A stretch of DNA of 64,000 bases from Aneurinibacillus uraniidurans (GTDB lineage Bacteria > Bacillota > Bacilli > Aneurinibacillales > Aneurinibacillaceae): positions 2,578,501-2,642,500 of the forward strand of contig NZ_CP116902.1 of NCBI RefSeq assembly GCF_028471905.1, in the 5' to 3' direction. Both the position numbers and the translations under genes were made by a program. Below the pieces are notes generated by a model, which saw only the letters and a list, made by a program, of their open reading frames with translations, was not told the DNA's origin and made no database searches. Of this stretch, positions 26,316-33,935 are shown in pieces (the first letter of the stretch is position 1; each line of letters starts with the position of its first letter).

Positions 26316-26984
26316 CTATTTCTGTGCCGAAACATGGAATGTAATCGTCTGACTGATATCCGCTCCTTGCGCTGTCAGCCAGAATTTCACTTTATACGTA
26401 CCGGCCGGCAGTCCTTCAAGCGGCGCTGTAAATGTTTCCTCCTGTCCTTGTTTCAACACAAGGTTAGACATTACAGCGGTAAACATTTTGTTCGTTGAGT
26501 ACTGACGTACCTTCTCGCCCTTCTCGTTCCAAATTACATAATCGAATTTCTGCCCACTTGTAAATGTGAGCGTATGCTCACGTTCTGTTTGATTTTTCAC
26601 AGAGAAGACAAGCGAGTCTGCGCCATCGTATCCCAGAACCGATTCCAATTGTCCAGCCACAATACCACCCTGCCCTCCATCGGAAATCGTAATGATTCTC
26701 CCATTCGCGTCCCATTTTACCTCTTTATGCAACACATTTCCTACAAAACGAAGCGGCACGTATGTTGTACCGTTATGCAGCAATGACAGCGGCACTTTTT
26801 GCTCTCCGTTGTTGAATGTACCTGTATGCTTTTCTGCGTTCGGGCCATTTCCAACCTGAATGGTTACGGGATTCGTATCGACCCAGATTTGTGTCAAAGC
26901 AGGAGCTGCCTGCACCACGCCCGTTGCTACTGCTGCAAGTGCGAGCGTGGCCAGCAGTGTCCGTGTATGTTTCCGTTTCATCAT
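26316..26984 (-). CDS. Secreted BsuPI-domain protein with copper-amine-oxidase-like N-terminal domain
   Basis: About 222 codons. Signal peptide with cleavage likely after VQA (residue 26). Next comes a Cu_amine_oxidN1-like region (VPLSLLHNGTTYVPLRFVGNVL), common in Paenibacillaceae-type surface proteins, and then a BsuPI-type domain (SVKNQTEREHTLTFTSGQKFDYVIWN and LPAGTYKVKFWLTA) as in the intracellular proteinase inhibitor of B. subtilis. Start ATG 26984/26981 follows AAAGGAG; the longer frame to 27032 lacks a site. First gene of a two-gene unit with ecsC. Confidence 0.78.
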   Translation of the reverse strand: MMKRKHTRTLLATLALAAVATGVVQAAPALTQIWVDTNPVTIQVGNGPNAEKHTGTFNNGEQKVPLSLLHNGTTYVPLRFVGNVLHKEVKWDANGRIITISDGGQGGIVAGQLESVLGYDGADSLVFSVKNQTEREHTLTFTSGQKFDYVIWNEKGEKVRQYSTNKMFTAVMSNLVLKQGQEETFTAPLEGLPAGTYKVKFWLTAQGADISQTITFHVSAQK

Positions 26985-27086
26985 ATGCACTCCTTTCTCT
27001 TCGTACCTTACGACGTCATTTATGTCTGTCAAGTATGCACGATTTTCCCTTACAAACGCAATAGAGGTTTTCTGGCAGGAAAGGGA

Positions 27087-27115
27087 TTGACAAAACGAAG
27101 CATGCTTTTTATGCT
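27087..27115 (+). promoter_or_regulatory. Sigma-A promoter of the Mg2+ riboswitch-corA unit
   Basis: Perfect TTGACA (27087-27092), 17 bases, TATGCT (27110-27115). Lies about 35 bases before the riboswitch. Confidence 0.75.
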
Positions 27116-27145
27116 TAGAGAAGCTTCAACTTTACTATGATTTAC

Positions 27146-27318
27146 GATTCTCGTTAGGCGAGGCTCCAGTTCAAACATAGGCCACTGCCCGGAAACGTCG
27201 AAAGACGCCAATGGGTAGAACAGGGATTGCCGGATTAAGGCTTTACTTAACGTGGCTGAGTCAGCGGACTCTACGTTGTTCTGTGCCAAAGCTCAACCAG
27301 GGGAATGGACGAAGCGCG
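27146..27318 (+). promoter_or_regulatory. M-box (ykoK) Mg2+-sensing riboswitch
   Basis: Conserved blocks in order: TCGTTAGGCGAGGCTCC, CACTGCCCGGAAACGTCGA, AGACGCCAATGGGT, ACAGGGATTGCCGGATTAAGGC, GTGCCAAAGCTC and the closing GACGAAG, which pairs back to the start. These match the M-box aptamer known upstream of mgtE and corA-type transporter genes; Mg2+ binding would stabilise the downstream terminator. Directly followed by terminator and corA. Confidence 0.95.
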
Positions 27319-27358
27319 TTTTTGCGTGCTTTTTGTCGTGGCGTGATTGCATATCGCA

Positions 27359-27399
27359 GCGCCTCTCCCGGAACATTGAGGAGAGGCGCTTTTTATTTT
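27359..27399 (+). terminator. Riboswitch expression-platform terminator
   Basis: Ten-base arms GCGCCTCTCC/GGAGAGGCGC (27359-27368, 27380-27389) and TTTTTATTTT, between the M-box and corA. Confidence 0.92.
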
Positions 27400-27425
27400 G
27401 ACTGATTTTTAAGGAGGTGGCTCCC

Positions 27426-28394
27426 GTGATCAAAACGTATTTCTACAATCATTCACAGCAGGAGATGTACCATGATGTGGATTTGAACAAAATTGACGAA
27501 TTCCTCCACTCTAATGAAGATTTGCTTTGGATTGACCTGTTCAACACGAGCAATCAGGAGTTGCATTACATCGCCAATCTGTTCAACTTCCACCCACTCG
27601 CTATCGAAGACTGTCTTCAGCACAGTCCGCGTGCCAAAGTGGATAACTATGAAGATTACCATTTCTTCGTGTTCCATGCCTTGCGCTATCATGAAGAAAG
27701 TGACACCGAGATTACGACGATTGAACTCAATGTGTTCATGGGGCCGAATTATATTGTTACGATCCATAAACGCCCGATGCATTCGATTGGACGAATTGCG
27801 GCTACATCCCTCAAAAGCAAGGAATACATGAACCGTGGCTCTGATTACTTGCTGTATTCTATTATTGACGGGATTACCGATGAATATTTTCCGATTCTTG
27901 ACCGCATCAGCATTCGTATTGATGAGATCGAGGACGAGATGTATGAACATAAAATGGAAGTCGTCACCGAGGAGTTCCTTGCACTGAAGCGGACTTTGAT
28001 TCTAATCCGGCGTATGATCCTGCCGCAGAAAAGGGTATTCGCCAATGTAAACAGTCAATGGCTGTTCCCGATTCAAGAAGACAACGTTCCATTCTATATT
28101 GACTTAAAAGATCACCTTGAACGCATTGCGGATTCGACAGAGACATTTAAGGAGCTCGTGAACAGTGCCCTTGATACGTATTATTCGATCGTGAGCGCCA
28201 AAACAACCGAGAATCTGAACATCCTGACGATGATTTCTACCATTATGCTTCCACTTACGTTTATCACTGGCTTCTTCGGTATGAATGTGCCACTACCGTT
28301 CCAGCAATCGTGGTATATGACGCTATTTATTTGCCTGGTCTTATCCGGGCTATCGTGGTGGATGTGGTGGTATTTGCGCCGCAAGTTTATGTAA
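27426..28394 (+). CDS. corA: CorA-family Mg2+ transporter
   Basis: 322 codons from GTG 27426 (AAGGAGG eight bases upstream; an in-frame GTG at 27417 overlaps that site). Large acidic cytoplasmic N-terminal domain, long stalk helix, then two membrane helices with the signature GMN at about 284-286 (FFGMNVP) and a basic C-terminus RRKFM. CorA pentamers import Mg2+ (sometimes Co2+/Ni2+). The M-box leader shows that expression is switched on when Mg2+ is low. Confidence 0.95.
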   Translation: MIKTYFYNHSQQEMYHDVDLNKIDEFLHSNEDLLWIDLFNTSNQELHYIANLFNFHPLAIEDCLQHSPRAKVDNYEDYHFFVFHALRYHEESDTEITTIELNVFMGPNYIVTIHKRPMHSIGRIAATSLKSKEYMNRGSDYLLYSIIDGITDEYFPILDRISIRIDEIEDEMYEHKMEVVTEEFLALKRTLILIRRMILPQKRVFANVNSQWLFPIQEDNVPFYIDLKDHLERIADSTETFKELVNSALDTYYSIVSAKTTENLNILTMISTIMLPLTFITGFFGMNVPLPFQQSWYMTLFICLVLSGLSWWMWWYLRRKFM

Positions 28395-28407
28395 CAGATA
28401 TATTCAG

Positions 28408-28452
28408 GCTGTCTCAGTCGCTAGAACATGGCGAGTGGAGGCAGCTTTTTTT
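28408..28452 (+). terminator. Terminator of corA
   Basis: GCTGTCTC (28408-28415) pairs with GAGGCAGC (28438-28445) and TTTTTTT follows. The T-run merges into the left end of repeat copy A. Confidence 0.75.
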
Positions 28453-28708
28453 GTAGTATCGGCAACGTGTGGGGGAAGGGAGCGGGAGAAGGAAGAAGCC
28501 GTTCGCTTCGGTACGCTTGCAGGGATGTTGCGACTGTTCGCTCCGGGAGCCCGGTGAACTCGCCTGCAAAAAAGCTCACGATGTTGATTCACCGAAGGAT
28601 TGCAGGCAAAGGCCCGTTCGCCGTTCTCCCTCCGCTGGGTAGGCACGTACAGGCGCTCTCTTGCTTCTTCCTTCTCCCGCTCCCCGCACAACGTTTCGCT
28701 TTACAAAA
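28450..28708 (+). repeat. Interspersed hairpin element, copy A
   Basis: About 258 bp, almost wholly an imperfect inverted repeat. Outer arms: 21 bases perfect (28478-28498 with 28664-28684). Inner nested stems: GGGAG/CTCCC (28545-28549, 28626-28630), CGGTGAAC/GTTCGCCG (28552-28559, 28616-28623) and GCCTGCAA/TTGCAGGC (28562-28569, 28600-28607). Flanks TTTTGTA...TCG and CGTTTCGCTTTACAAAA are shared with other copies. Its right flank supplies the stop codon of the DUF92 gene. Frames inside it are broken in other copies, so it is not taken as coding. Confidence 0.85.
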
Positions 28709-29531
28709 AAACATGCGATGTCAAAACTGCAAGTACGTGAATAAGTACTGCCACTACTCCCCCTACGACAGTCCCCACGATATTGACCACATCATTCGTG
28801 CACCAGGCGTATCCTTTGAGTGGATGTGTCTGTGTGCCGCAGTGGAAATCTCGTTCTGTTTCTTTGCGGCATACCTCACACTTATAGGTGCGCTGCCAGG
28901 TCGCTCCAAGTATGCTGTCTGCTAGACTTCCGAAAAGGCCACCTGCGGCACCAAGCCATATGTACGTAAGATTGATCTTTCCATCGGACGCTATGGTCAG
29001 CAGAAGTGCTGTTACACCGATAAAGGCGCCGCCCGCAAGTGATGCTCCAAGGCCAAGTCGACTAATGCCTCCCGATGTACCTGGTGTCACGATTTTCCCG
29101 GTCAAAATATGGCGGGGTGGCTTGCTCGAGAGCACACCAATCTCCGTCGCCCACGTATCGCTTGCTGCTGCCGCAAGCGCTCCGATATAGAAGGCAAACC
29201 ATACATCATCCCGTCCACTTATAAACGCACCAAGCACCGCGACCAGACCAAGTCCGCCGTTTGCTGCTACCTGCAACCAGTCGCGCACCCCTGTTTTGGA
29301 AAATAACTCCTCTACTTCCCGCTTCTCTTGCTTTTTGCGATGTGATAGCCAGCTCGACGAAATAAAAAATGCAAGCAAAAGTCCATACCATCTTATATCT
29401 CCGAGCGCATATAGTGCTGTACCAAGCACAATGGCAGCGATCCCCCCGCTTACAGACAGTGATCGCTTCTTATAAGCTATCCCAGCAATGAGTACGCTTC
29501 CAACCAGTCCAAATAAAAACCTTTCTTCCAT
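28701..29531 (-). CDS. DUF92 (TMEM19-like) integral membrane protein
   Basis: About 276 codons from ATG 29531 (GAGGAG ten bases upstream; the longer frame upstream has no support). Six to seven hydrophobic helices with the family motifs ASDTWATEIGVLS, TPGTSGGISRLG and GLFGSLADSILGATWQ, plus a cysteine-bearing loop KCEVCRKETERDFHC. The family relates to VTE6-type kinases in plants; bacterial function is open. The stop codon TAA lies in the border of repeat copy A, suggesting the element reshaped the last residues. Confidence 0.82.
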   Translation of the reverse strand: MEERFLFGLVGSVLIAGIAYKKRSLSVSGGIAAIVLGTALYALGDIRWYGLLLAFFISSSWLSHRKKQEKREVEELFSKTGVRDWLQVAANGGLGLVAVLGAFISGRDDVWFAFYIGALAAAASDTWATEIGVLSSKPPRHILTGKIVTPGTSGGISRLGLGASLAGGAFIGVTALLLTIASDGKINLTYIWLGAAGGLFGSLADSILGATWQRTYKCEVCRKETERDFHCGTQTHPLKGYAWCTNDVVNIVGTVVGGVVAVLIHVLAVLTSHVFL

Positions 29532-29638
29532 TCGATTTCGCTCCTCACATTCTTTTCTTATGAAGGGGAACTTGCTATAATAAAGCAGGTGTATGTAATA
29601 CATAGTAGACGATTTACGATATAAGGAGGAATCATACC

Positions 29639-30136
29639 ATGGCATTTGAAAACAAAGTAGTTGACGTATTTGTAGAAATCCCAGCCGGCAGCCAAAACAA
29701 GTATGAATTCGACAAGGAGCTTGGCGCATTCCGTTTAGACCGCGTTCTGTTCTCTCCAATGCATTATCCAACTGAATACGGATATCTGGAGAACACTCTC
29801 GCACTTGATGGCGACCCGCTTGATGCACTCGTACTCACAACATTCCCGACATTCCCAGGCTGCGTGATCTCTACTCGCATCATTGGCGTGCTTGTAATGT
29901 CTGATGACAAAGGTCAAGATGAGAAACTTCTCGGTGTACCAGTTGACGACCCACGCTGGAAAGATGTGAAGTCTCTTGAGGATATCCCAGCTCACATCAC
30001 AAAAGAAATTTCTTACTTCTTCGAGCGTTACAAAGACCTTGAGAACAAAGAAACAAAAATCGAAGGCTGGGAAGGCGCTGAAAAAGCTGCTCAGCTTATC
30101 GATGAGTGCAAAGCTCGCTACGCAGAAACGAAATAA
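29639..30136 (+). CDS. ppa: Inorganic pyrophosphatase, family I
   Basis: 165 codons, the usual size. The signature DGDPLDALVL (Asp57, Asp59, Asp62) that binds catalytic Mg2+ is intact, as are YPTEYGY and the KxxxExxK-type C-terminal part (KDLENKETKIEGWEG). It hydrolyses pyrophosphate released by biosynthesis, in the cytoplasm. Many other Bacillales use the unrelated family II enzyme, so presence of family I is a useful taxonomic hint. AAGGAGGAATCATACC precedes ATG; TATAAT lies at about 29572-29577. Confidence 0.96.
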   Translation: MAFENKVVDVFVEIPAGSQNKYEFDKELGAFRLDRVLFSPMHYPTEYGYLENTLALDGDPLDALVLTTFPTFPGCVISTRIIGVLVMSDDKGQDEKLLGVPVDDPRWKDVKSLEDIPAHITKEISYFFERYKDLENKETKIEGWEGAEKAAQLIDECKARYAETK

Positions 30137-30161
30137 TTTCGTTTTTGCCTGCTGATACAAT

Positions 30162-30192
30162 AAAAAACTCCCGTGCATGGGAGTTTTTTATT
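30162..30192. terminator. Bidirectional terminator between ppa and DUF1284 gene
   Basis: AAAAAACTCCC-GTGCAT-GGGAGTTTTTT: a stem flanked by A-run and T-run, suited to both convergent genes. Confidence 0.9.
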
Positions 30193-30197
30193 TTTAT

Positions 30198-30638
30198 CTA
30201 CACACATTCACCCGCCATATACCGTGCCTTCAGCTTCCTGATCCCTTCTTTGCACACTCCCTGTGCAAGCCAGGAGCACCCTGCGCACAGCTCATCAAGA
30301 TCATCCGGCTCAACCATACGTGCAATACGATTCATCAACCATTCCTTGCGATACGTACCGCCCCGCTCAATCCGCAAGTGACGAATCACCCGACCATCCA
30401 TCGCTCGCACATGAGGGTCCGACCCTTCTCCTGCCTGGCACACAGTATGACCTTTATGTGGACAGGCCATGCATACATCATCGAATTCCATACGAACTTC
30501 AAGCCAAACATCGCAAGCAGGGTCCCGGATGTCTTGCACAATCGTTTTCATATTCGCGACAAAAGATGGACTATACCCCATCCCTTGAAAGCCGTGCACA
30601 CACAGCAGATGATGTCCACGCAAATTCGCAATCTTCAT
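30198..30638 (-). CDS. DUF1284 cysteine-rich protein
   Basis: 146 codons. It begins MKIANLRGHHLLCVHGFQGMGYS, the DUF1284 hallmark, and has cysteine groups CMACPHKGHTVC (about 57-68) and CAGCSWLAQGVC (about 118-129) that look like an Fe-S cluster or metal site. Function of the family is unknown. GGGAGGAGC precedes the ATG. Confidence 0.8.
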   Translation of the reverse strand: MKIANLRGHHLLCVHGFQGMGYSPSFVANMKTIVQDIRDPACDVWLEVRMEFDDVCMACPHKGHTVCQAGEGSDPHVRAMDGRVIRHLRIERGGTYRKEWLMNRIARMVEPDDLDELCAGCSWLAQGVCKEGIRKLKARYMAGECV

Positions 30639-30876
30639 GATGCTCCTCCCTCACCTTGCGATTCTCGCATTCCTTACACTGTACCACGCCCGCCATCCGG
30701 TTGGCACGTTTTTCGTACACCATTCACTGTTTTCTCAATTTTTTTACAAGCTTAACTCGCAAAACAACTTTACATCCGTACGGCAAGTTGCTAGAATTAT
30801 AAATAAAGAAAGCACCTAAATCCGAACATTGTATAAGAACGTAATTAAAAATGTTAAGTTTTTAATCAAAAACATC

Positions 30877-30905
30877 TTGTTCATTTCAAAAAGAGATGGT
30901 ATGAT
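30877..30905 (+). promoter_or_regulatory. Sigma-A promoter of the T-box-serA unit
   Basis: TTGTTC (30877-30882), 17 bases, TATGAT (30900-30905). The stretch 30639-30876 before it holds no gene I can support. Confidence 0.65.
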
Positions 30906-30934
30906 AAGAACATAACAACAAACGATATCCAAAC

Positions 30935-31215
30935 AGCGTTGACGGAGAGAGATGCCAGACATGATTCTTCAGAGAGCCGGTGGTTGCTGTGAACCGGTGA
31001 ATCCCCTGACATTTGAGCGCTCCTGAGCTGGCAGATTGAACGATTCCTTCTAGTAGGTCTGCACGGTCGCTCCGTTATCAGCGCTGGTCACACAGATGAC
31101 CAGATGAGGCTGCTGTTGCGAAACAGCGGCAAATGAGGGTGGTACCGCGAAATAAACCTTTCGTCCCTCACTGCAGCATACATGTAGTGAGCGCGAAGGG
31201 TTTTTTATTTTTTCT
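30935..31215 (+). promoter_or_regulatory. T-box leader of serA (probable serine, UCC specifier)
   Basis: Stem I with AGAGAGCCGG(30971-30980) and the distal loop GTGGTTGCTGTGAACCGG is followed by the diagnostic T-box AATGAGGGTGGTACCGCG (31132-31149) that pairs with the tRNA acceptor end, and by a terminator. The specifier position before TGAGC reads UCC at 31021-31023, a serine codon, which fits serA. Uncharged tRNA-Ser would open the terminator and raise serine synthesis. Confidence 0.93.
31156..31213 (+). terminator. T-box terminator
   Basis: AACCTTTCG...CCTCACT pairs with AGTGAG...CGAAGGGTT, followed by TTTTTATTTTTT; mutually exclusive with the T-box antiterminator. Confidence 0.9.
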
Positions 31216-31269
31216 TCAATACAAAAATTTTAAAGGGAAGGCGCCAAGGCGCCGCGGAGGTGTACGTAC

Positions 31270-32853
31270 ATGTTTAAAGTACTAGTAAGTGATCCATTAA
31301 GCGAATTTGGTATCCAGAAGCTGCTCGACGCAGAAGATGTACAGGTTGATCGTAAAACTGGCCTGTCTGAAGCAGAACTGATCGAAATTATCGGCGAGTA
31401 TGACGCGCTGCTCGTTCGCAGCCAGACAAAAGTAACTCCAGCTATTTTTGAAGCTGGTAAAAAACTAAAGGCCGTTGGTCGTGCTGGTGTAGGTGTTGAT
31501 AACATCGACCTCGCTGCTGCAACAAACGCAGGTGTTGTTGTCATCAACGCTCCAGACGGAAACACAATCTCTACAGCTGAACACTCTTTTGCCATGATTA
31601 TGGCACTTGCTCGCCGCATTCCACCAGCTTACAAAAAACTCGTTGACGGTGAATGGGACCGCAAATCATTCACAGGTGTTGAGCTGAATAATAAAGTACT
31701 CGGTGTCGTAGGTCTTGGCCGTATCGGTGCAGAAGTCGCAAAACGCGGTAAAGCGTTCAACATGAAAATCATGGCATTTGATCCGTTCCTTACTCAAGAG
31801 CGTGCTGACAAGCTTGGCGTACAGTTCTCAACGCTTGAAGAAGTCGTGATGAACGCTGACTTCATCACTGTTCATACACCACTAACAAAAGATACAAAAT
31901 ATATCATCAACACAAAAGAATTTGAAAAAATGAAAGACGGCGTTCGCATCGTAAACTGTGCACGTGGTGGTATCATCAACGAACAAGCACTCATCGCAGC
32001 GCTTGAAAGTGGAAAAGTTGCCGGTGCAGCTCTCGACGTATTCGAACAAGAGCCACCATTGGATAACCCGCTTCTGAAAATGCCGCAAGTAGTCGTAACA
32101 CCTCACCTTGGTGCTTCTACAGTTGAAGCGCAAGAGAATGTAGCGATTGACGTATCAGAAGAAATTCTGCACATTCTGCATGATGAGCCATTCAAAAATG
32201 CTGTAAACTTGCCATCTATCCCGGCTAACGTGATGGAAAAAGTAAAACCATACTTCGACCTGAACGAAAAGCTTGGTTCTCTGATCGCTCAAACAGCGGT
32301 TGGCGGCTTAAAAGAAGTGATTGTAACATATTCCGGTGATCTGACAGATATCGATACTGCAGCACTGACACGCACAACGCTGAAAGGCATTCTGGCGTAC
32401 CACCTTGGAGCAGCTGCAAACTATGTAAATGCGCCTAACCTGGCGAAAAATCGTGACATCCATGTAACAGAACAAAAATCCACATACAGCGGTGGCTTCA
32501 GCAACCTTGTAACGGTTACATTGAAAACAAGCCAGGAAGAAAAGACTGTGGCTGGTACACTGCTGAACGGCTACGGCCCACGCATCGTGAAAATCGATGG
32601 TTACTCAGTTGACCTGCTGCCGCAAGGACACCTGCTGCTCGTTCATCATAATGACCGTCCGGGCGCTATCGGCCGCGTAGGTACAATCCTTGGCAACAAC
32701 AACGTAAACATCGCAACCATGCAGGTTGGACGTCGTGGCGTTGGCGGACAGGCAATCATGCTCCTGACTGTTGACAAAGAAGTAAGCCCGGATGTACTTG
32801 ATACACTCGGTGAACTTAGCGAAATTACAAGCGTAACACAACTTGAACTATAA
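31270..32853 (+). CDS. serA: D-3-phosphoglycerate dehydrogenase
   Basis: 527 codons, the long form with nucleotide-binding domain, ASB domain and C-terminal ACT domain. GLGRIG at about 148-153 binds NAD. The catalytic Arg (in NCARGG), Glu and His (in TPHLGAS) are present. The ACT domain (about 455-527, VHHNDRPGAIGRVG) would sense serine. It makes 3-phosphohydroxypyruvate, the first step of serine synthesis. Controlled by the T-box leader directly upstream. GGAGGTGTACGTAC precedes the ATG. Confidence 0.96.
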   Translation: MFKVLVSDPLSEFGIQKLLDAEDVQVDRKTGLSEAELIEIIGEYDALLVRSQTKVTPAIFEAGKKLKAVGRAGVGVDNIDLAAATNAGVVVINAPDGNTISTAEHSFAMIMALARRIPPAYKKLVDGEWDRKSFTGVELNNKVLGVVGLGRIGAEVAKRGKAFNMKIMAFDPFLTQERADKLGVQFSTLEEVVMNADFITVHTPLTKDTKYIINTKEFEKMKDGVRIVNCARGGIINEQALIAALESGKVAGAALDVFEQEPPLDNPLLKMPQVVVTPHLGASTVEAQENVAIDVSEEILHILHDEPFKNAVNLPSIPANVMEKVKPYFDLNEKLGSLIAQTAVGGLKEVIVTYSGDLTDIDTAALTRTTLKGILAYHLGAAANYVNAPNLAKNRDIHVTEQKSTYSGGFSNLVTVTLKTSQEEKTVAGTLLNGYGPRIVKIDGYSVDLLPQGHLLLVHHNDRPGAIGRVGTILGNNNVNIATMQVGRRGVGGQAIMLLTVDKEVSPDVLDTLGELSEITSVTQLEL

Positions 32854-32867
32854 GAGATTATAAAAAC

Positions 32868-32900
32868 AAAAGCCACCGGAATCATTCGGTGGCTTTTTTG
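32868..32900. terminator. Terminator of serA, also suited to the lgt-like gene
   Basis: AAAAGCCACCG (32868-32878) pairs with CGGTGGCTTTT (32887-32897), then TTTT; A-run on the other side. Confidence 0.88.
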
Positions 32901-32921
32901 TCATTTTACGTTATCAGATCT

Positions 32922-33716
32922 TTATGCCGCTTCCCTACCTTGCCCATGCGGAGAAATAAAATGGAAATACAAACCGATTGCTAGTGAAATAAGAATGGCG
33001 CTTATGGATGTCCATTGTGCTGCTGTCCAGTGAAACAAATACCGTGGAGAATCACCACGAAGCATCTCTAATACAAATCGCCCTGTGTTATACAGAATAT
33101 TGTAAGCAAGAAATAAATAGCCGCGTTTTAGTTTTTTTTGCATGAGAATCATTAGGATAGCAAAGATAATAACATCCATTTGTCCTTCCCATACTTCGGC
33201 AGGCCACAGTGGTTGATCTCCATATCGATCTCTTGCAAGTGTACCTTCGGGATACAAAATGCCAAAATTACTTCCTGTCGGATCTCCAAAAGCATCCCCA
33301 TTCATGAGATTAGCATCTCGCCCAATGCTTTGTCCAAGAATAAGACCCGGAGCACATAAATCGGCCATTTCCCAAAAAGATAACGAATGTTTTCTCACAT
33401 ACCAGATTCCGACTACAATAGCTCCTACGATTCCTCCCTGGATGGATAATCCACCATGCCAAATCGCAATGATTTCTTCCGGGTGCTGCGAGTAAAATCC
33501 CCAGTCAAAGAAAAATACAGTCCAAAATCTTGAGCCAATCAAAGCTCCAATCATCAATGGAATCAGCAAGTTTAGTACATGTTCAGCAAGATGATCTTTT
33601 TTCTGCAGCTTGGCTAATGTTACAGTAAATCCTGTGCCAAGAATAATCGCTAGAACAAATAAGAGGCTGTACGAGCGGATCGGAAACGATCCGATATAGG
33701 TGATGTATTGATGCAA
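32922..33716 (-). CDS. lgt: Prolipoprotein diacylglyceryl transferase family protein, divergent paralogue
   Basis: About 264 codons from TTG 33716, chosen because AAGGAAGTG precedes it; the frame can extend to a TTG at 33755. Seven membrane segments, the start QYITYIGSFPIRSYSLLF, HGGLSIQGG with the conserved histidine, and a GR motif are those of Lgt, which adds diacylglycerol to prelipoprotein cysteines. The usual GNFxNxExYG block reads GRDANLMNGDAFG: Asn replaces Asn-Phe order and Asp replaces Glu. This may be a second, specialised Lgt. A lipoprotein gene lies 2 kb away. Confidence 0.8.
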   Translation of the reverse strand: MHQYITYIGSFPIRSYSLLFVLAIILGTGFTVTLAKLQKKDHLAEHVLNLLIPLMIGALIGSRFWTVFFFDWGFYSQHPEEIIAIWHGGLSIQGGIVGAIVVGIWYVRKHSLSFWEMADLCAPGLILGQSIGRDANLMNGDAFGDPTGSNFGILYPEGTLARDRYGDQPLWPAEVWEGQMDVIIFAILMILMQKKLKRGYLFLAYNILYNTGRFVLEMLRGDSPRYLFHWTAAQWTSISAILISLAIGLYFHFISPHGQGREAA

Positions 33717-33875
33717 ATCAATCACTTCCTTCTGCGGAATCAATATACTAAACAAACAAAAACTTATGTAATTTCAACAACAAATTCGAAAGATACTATA
33801 TAGGGTGCTACACTTCACTCTTTCTTATTTGACTGTCTATAAATCCGCCTTTGAAATATGATACGAGGGAGAAAG

Positions 33876-33922
33876 AATCAGAAAAGCCGCACCTGCTTGT
33901 AAAACAAAACGGATGCGGCTTT
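33876..33922 (-). terminator. Terminator of the HAD gene
   Basis: GCCGCA/TGCGGC arms (33883-33891 and 33914-33922) with a 22-base loop; TTTTCTGATTCTTT follows on the minus strand. Confidence 0.7.
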
Positions 33923-33935
33923 CAGCCATGTACGC

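Noticed and set aside
28404-28691. Open frames inside the repeat copies with shared residues such as RERLYAPTQRRE and GERAFA
   Set aside because: The frame is interrupted by TAG in copies B and D and shifted elsewhere, has no consistent start or ribosome binding site, and lies in strong palindromes. DNA or RNA structure explains the conservation better than a protein.
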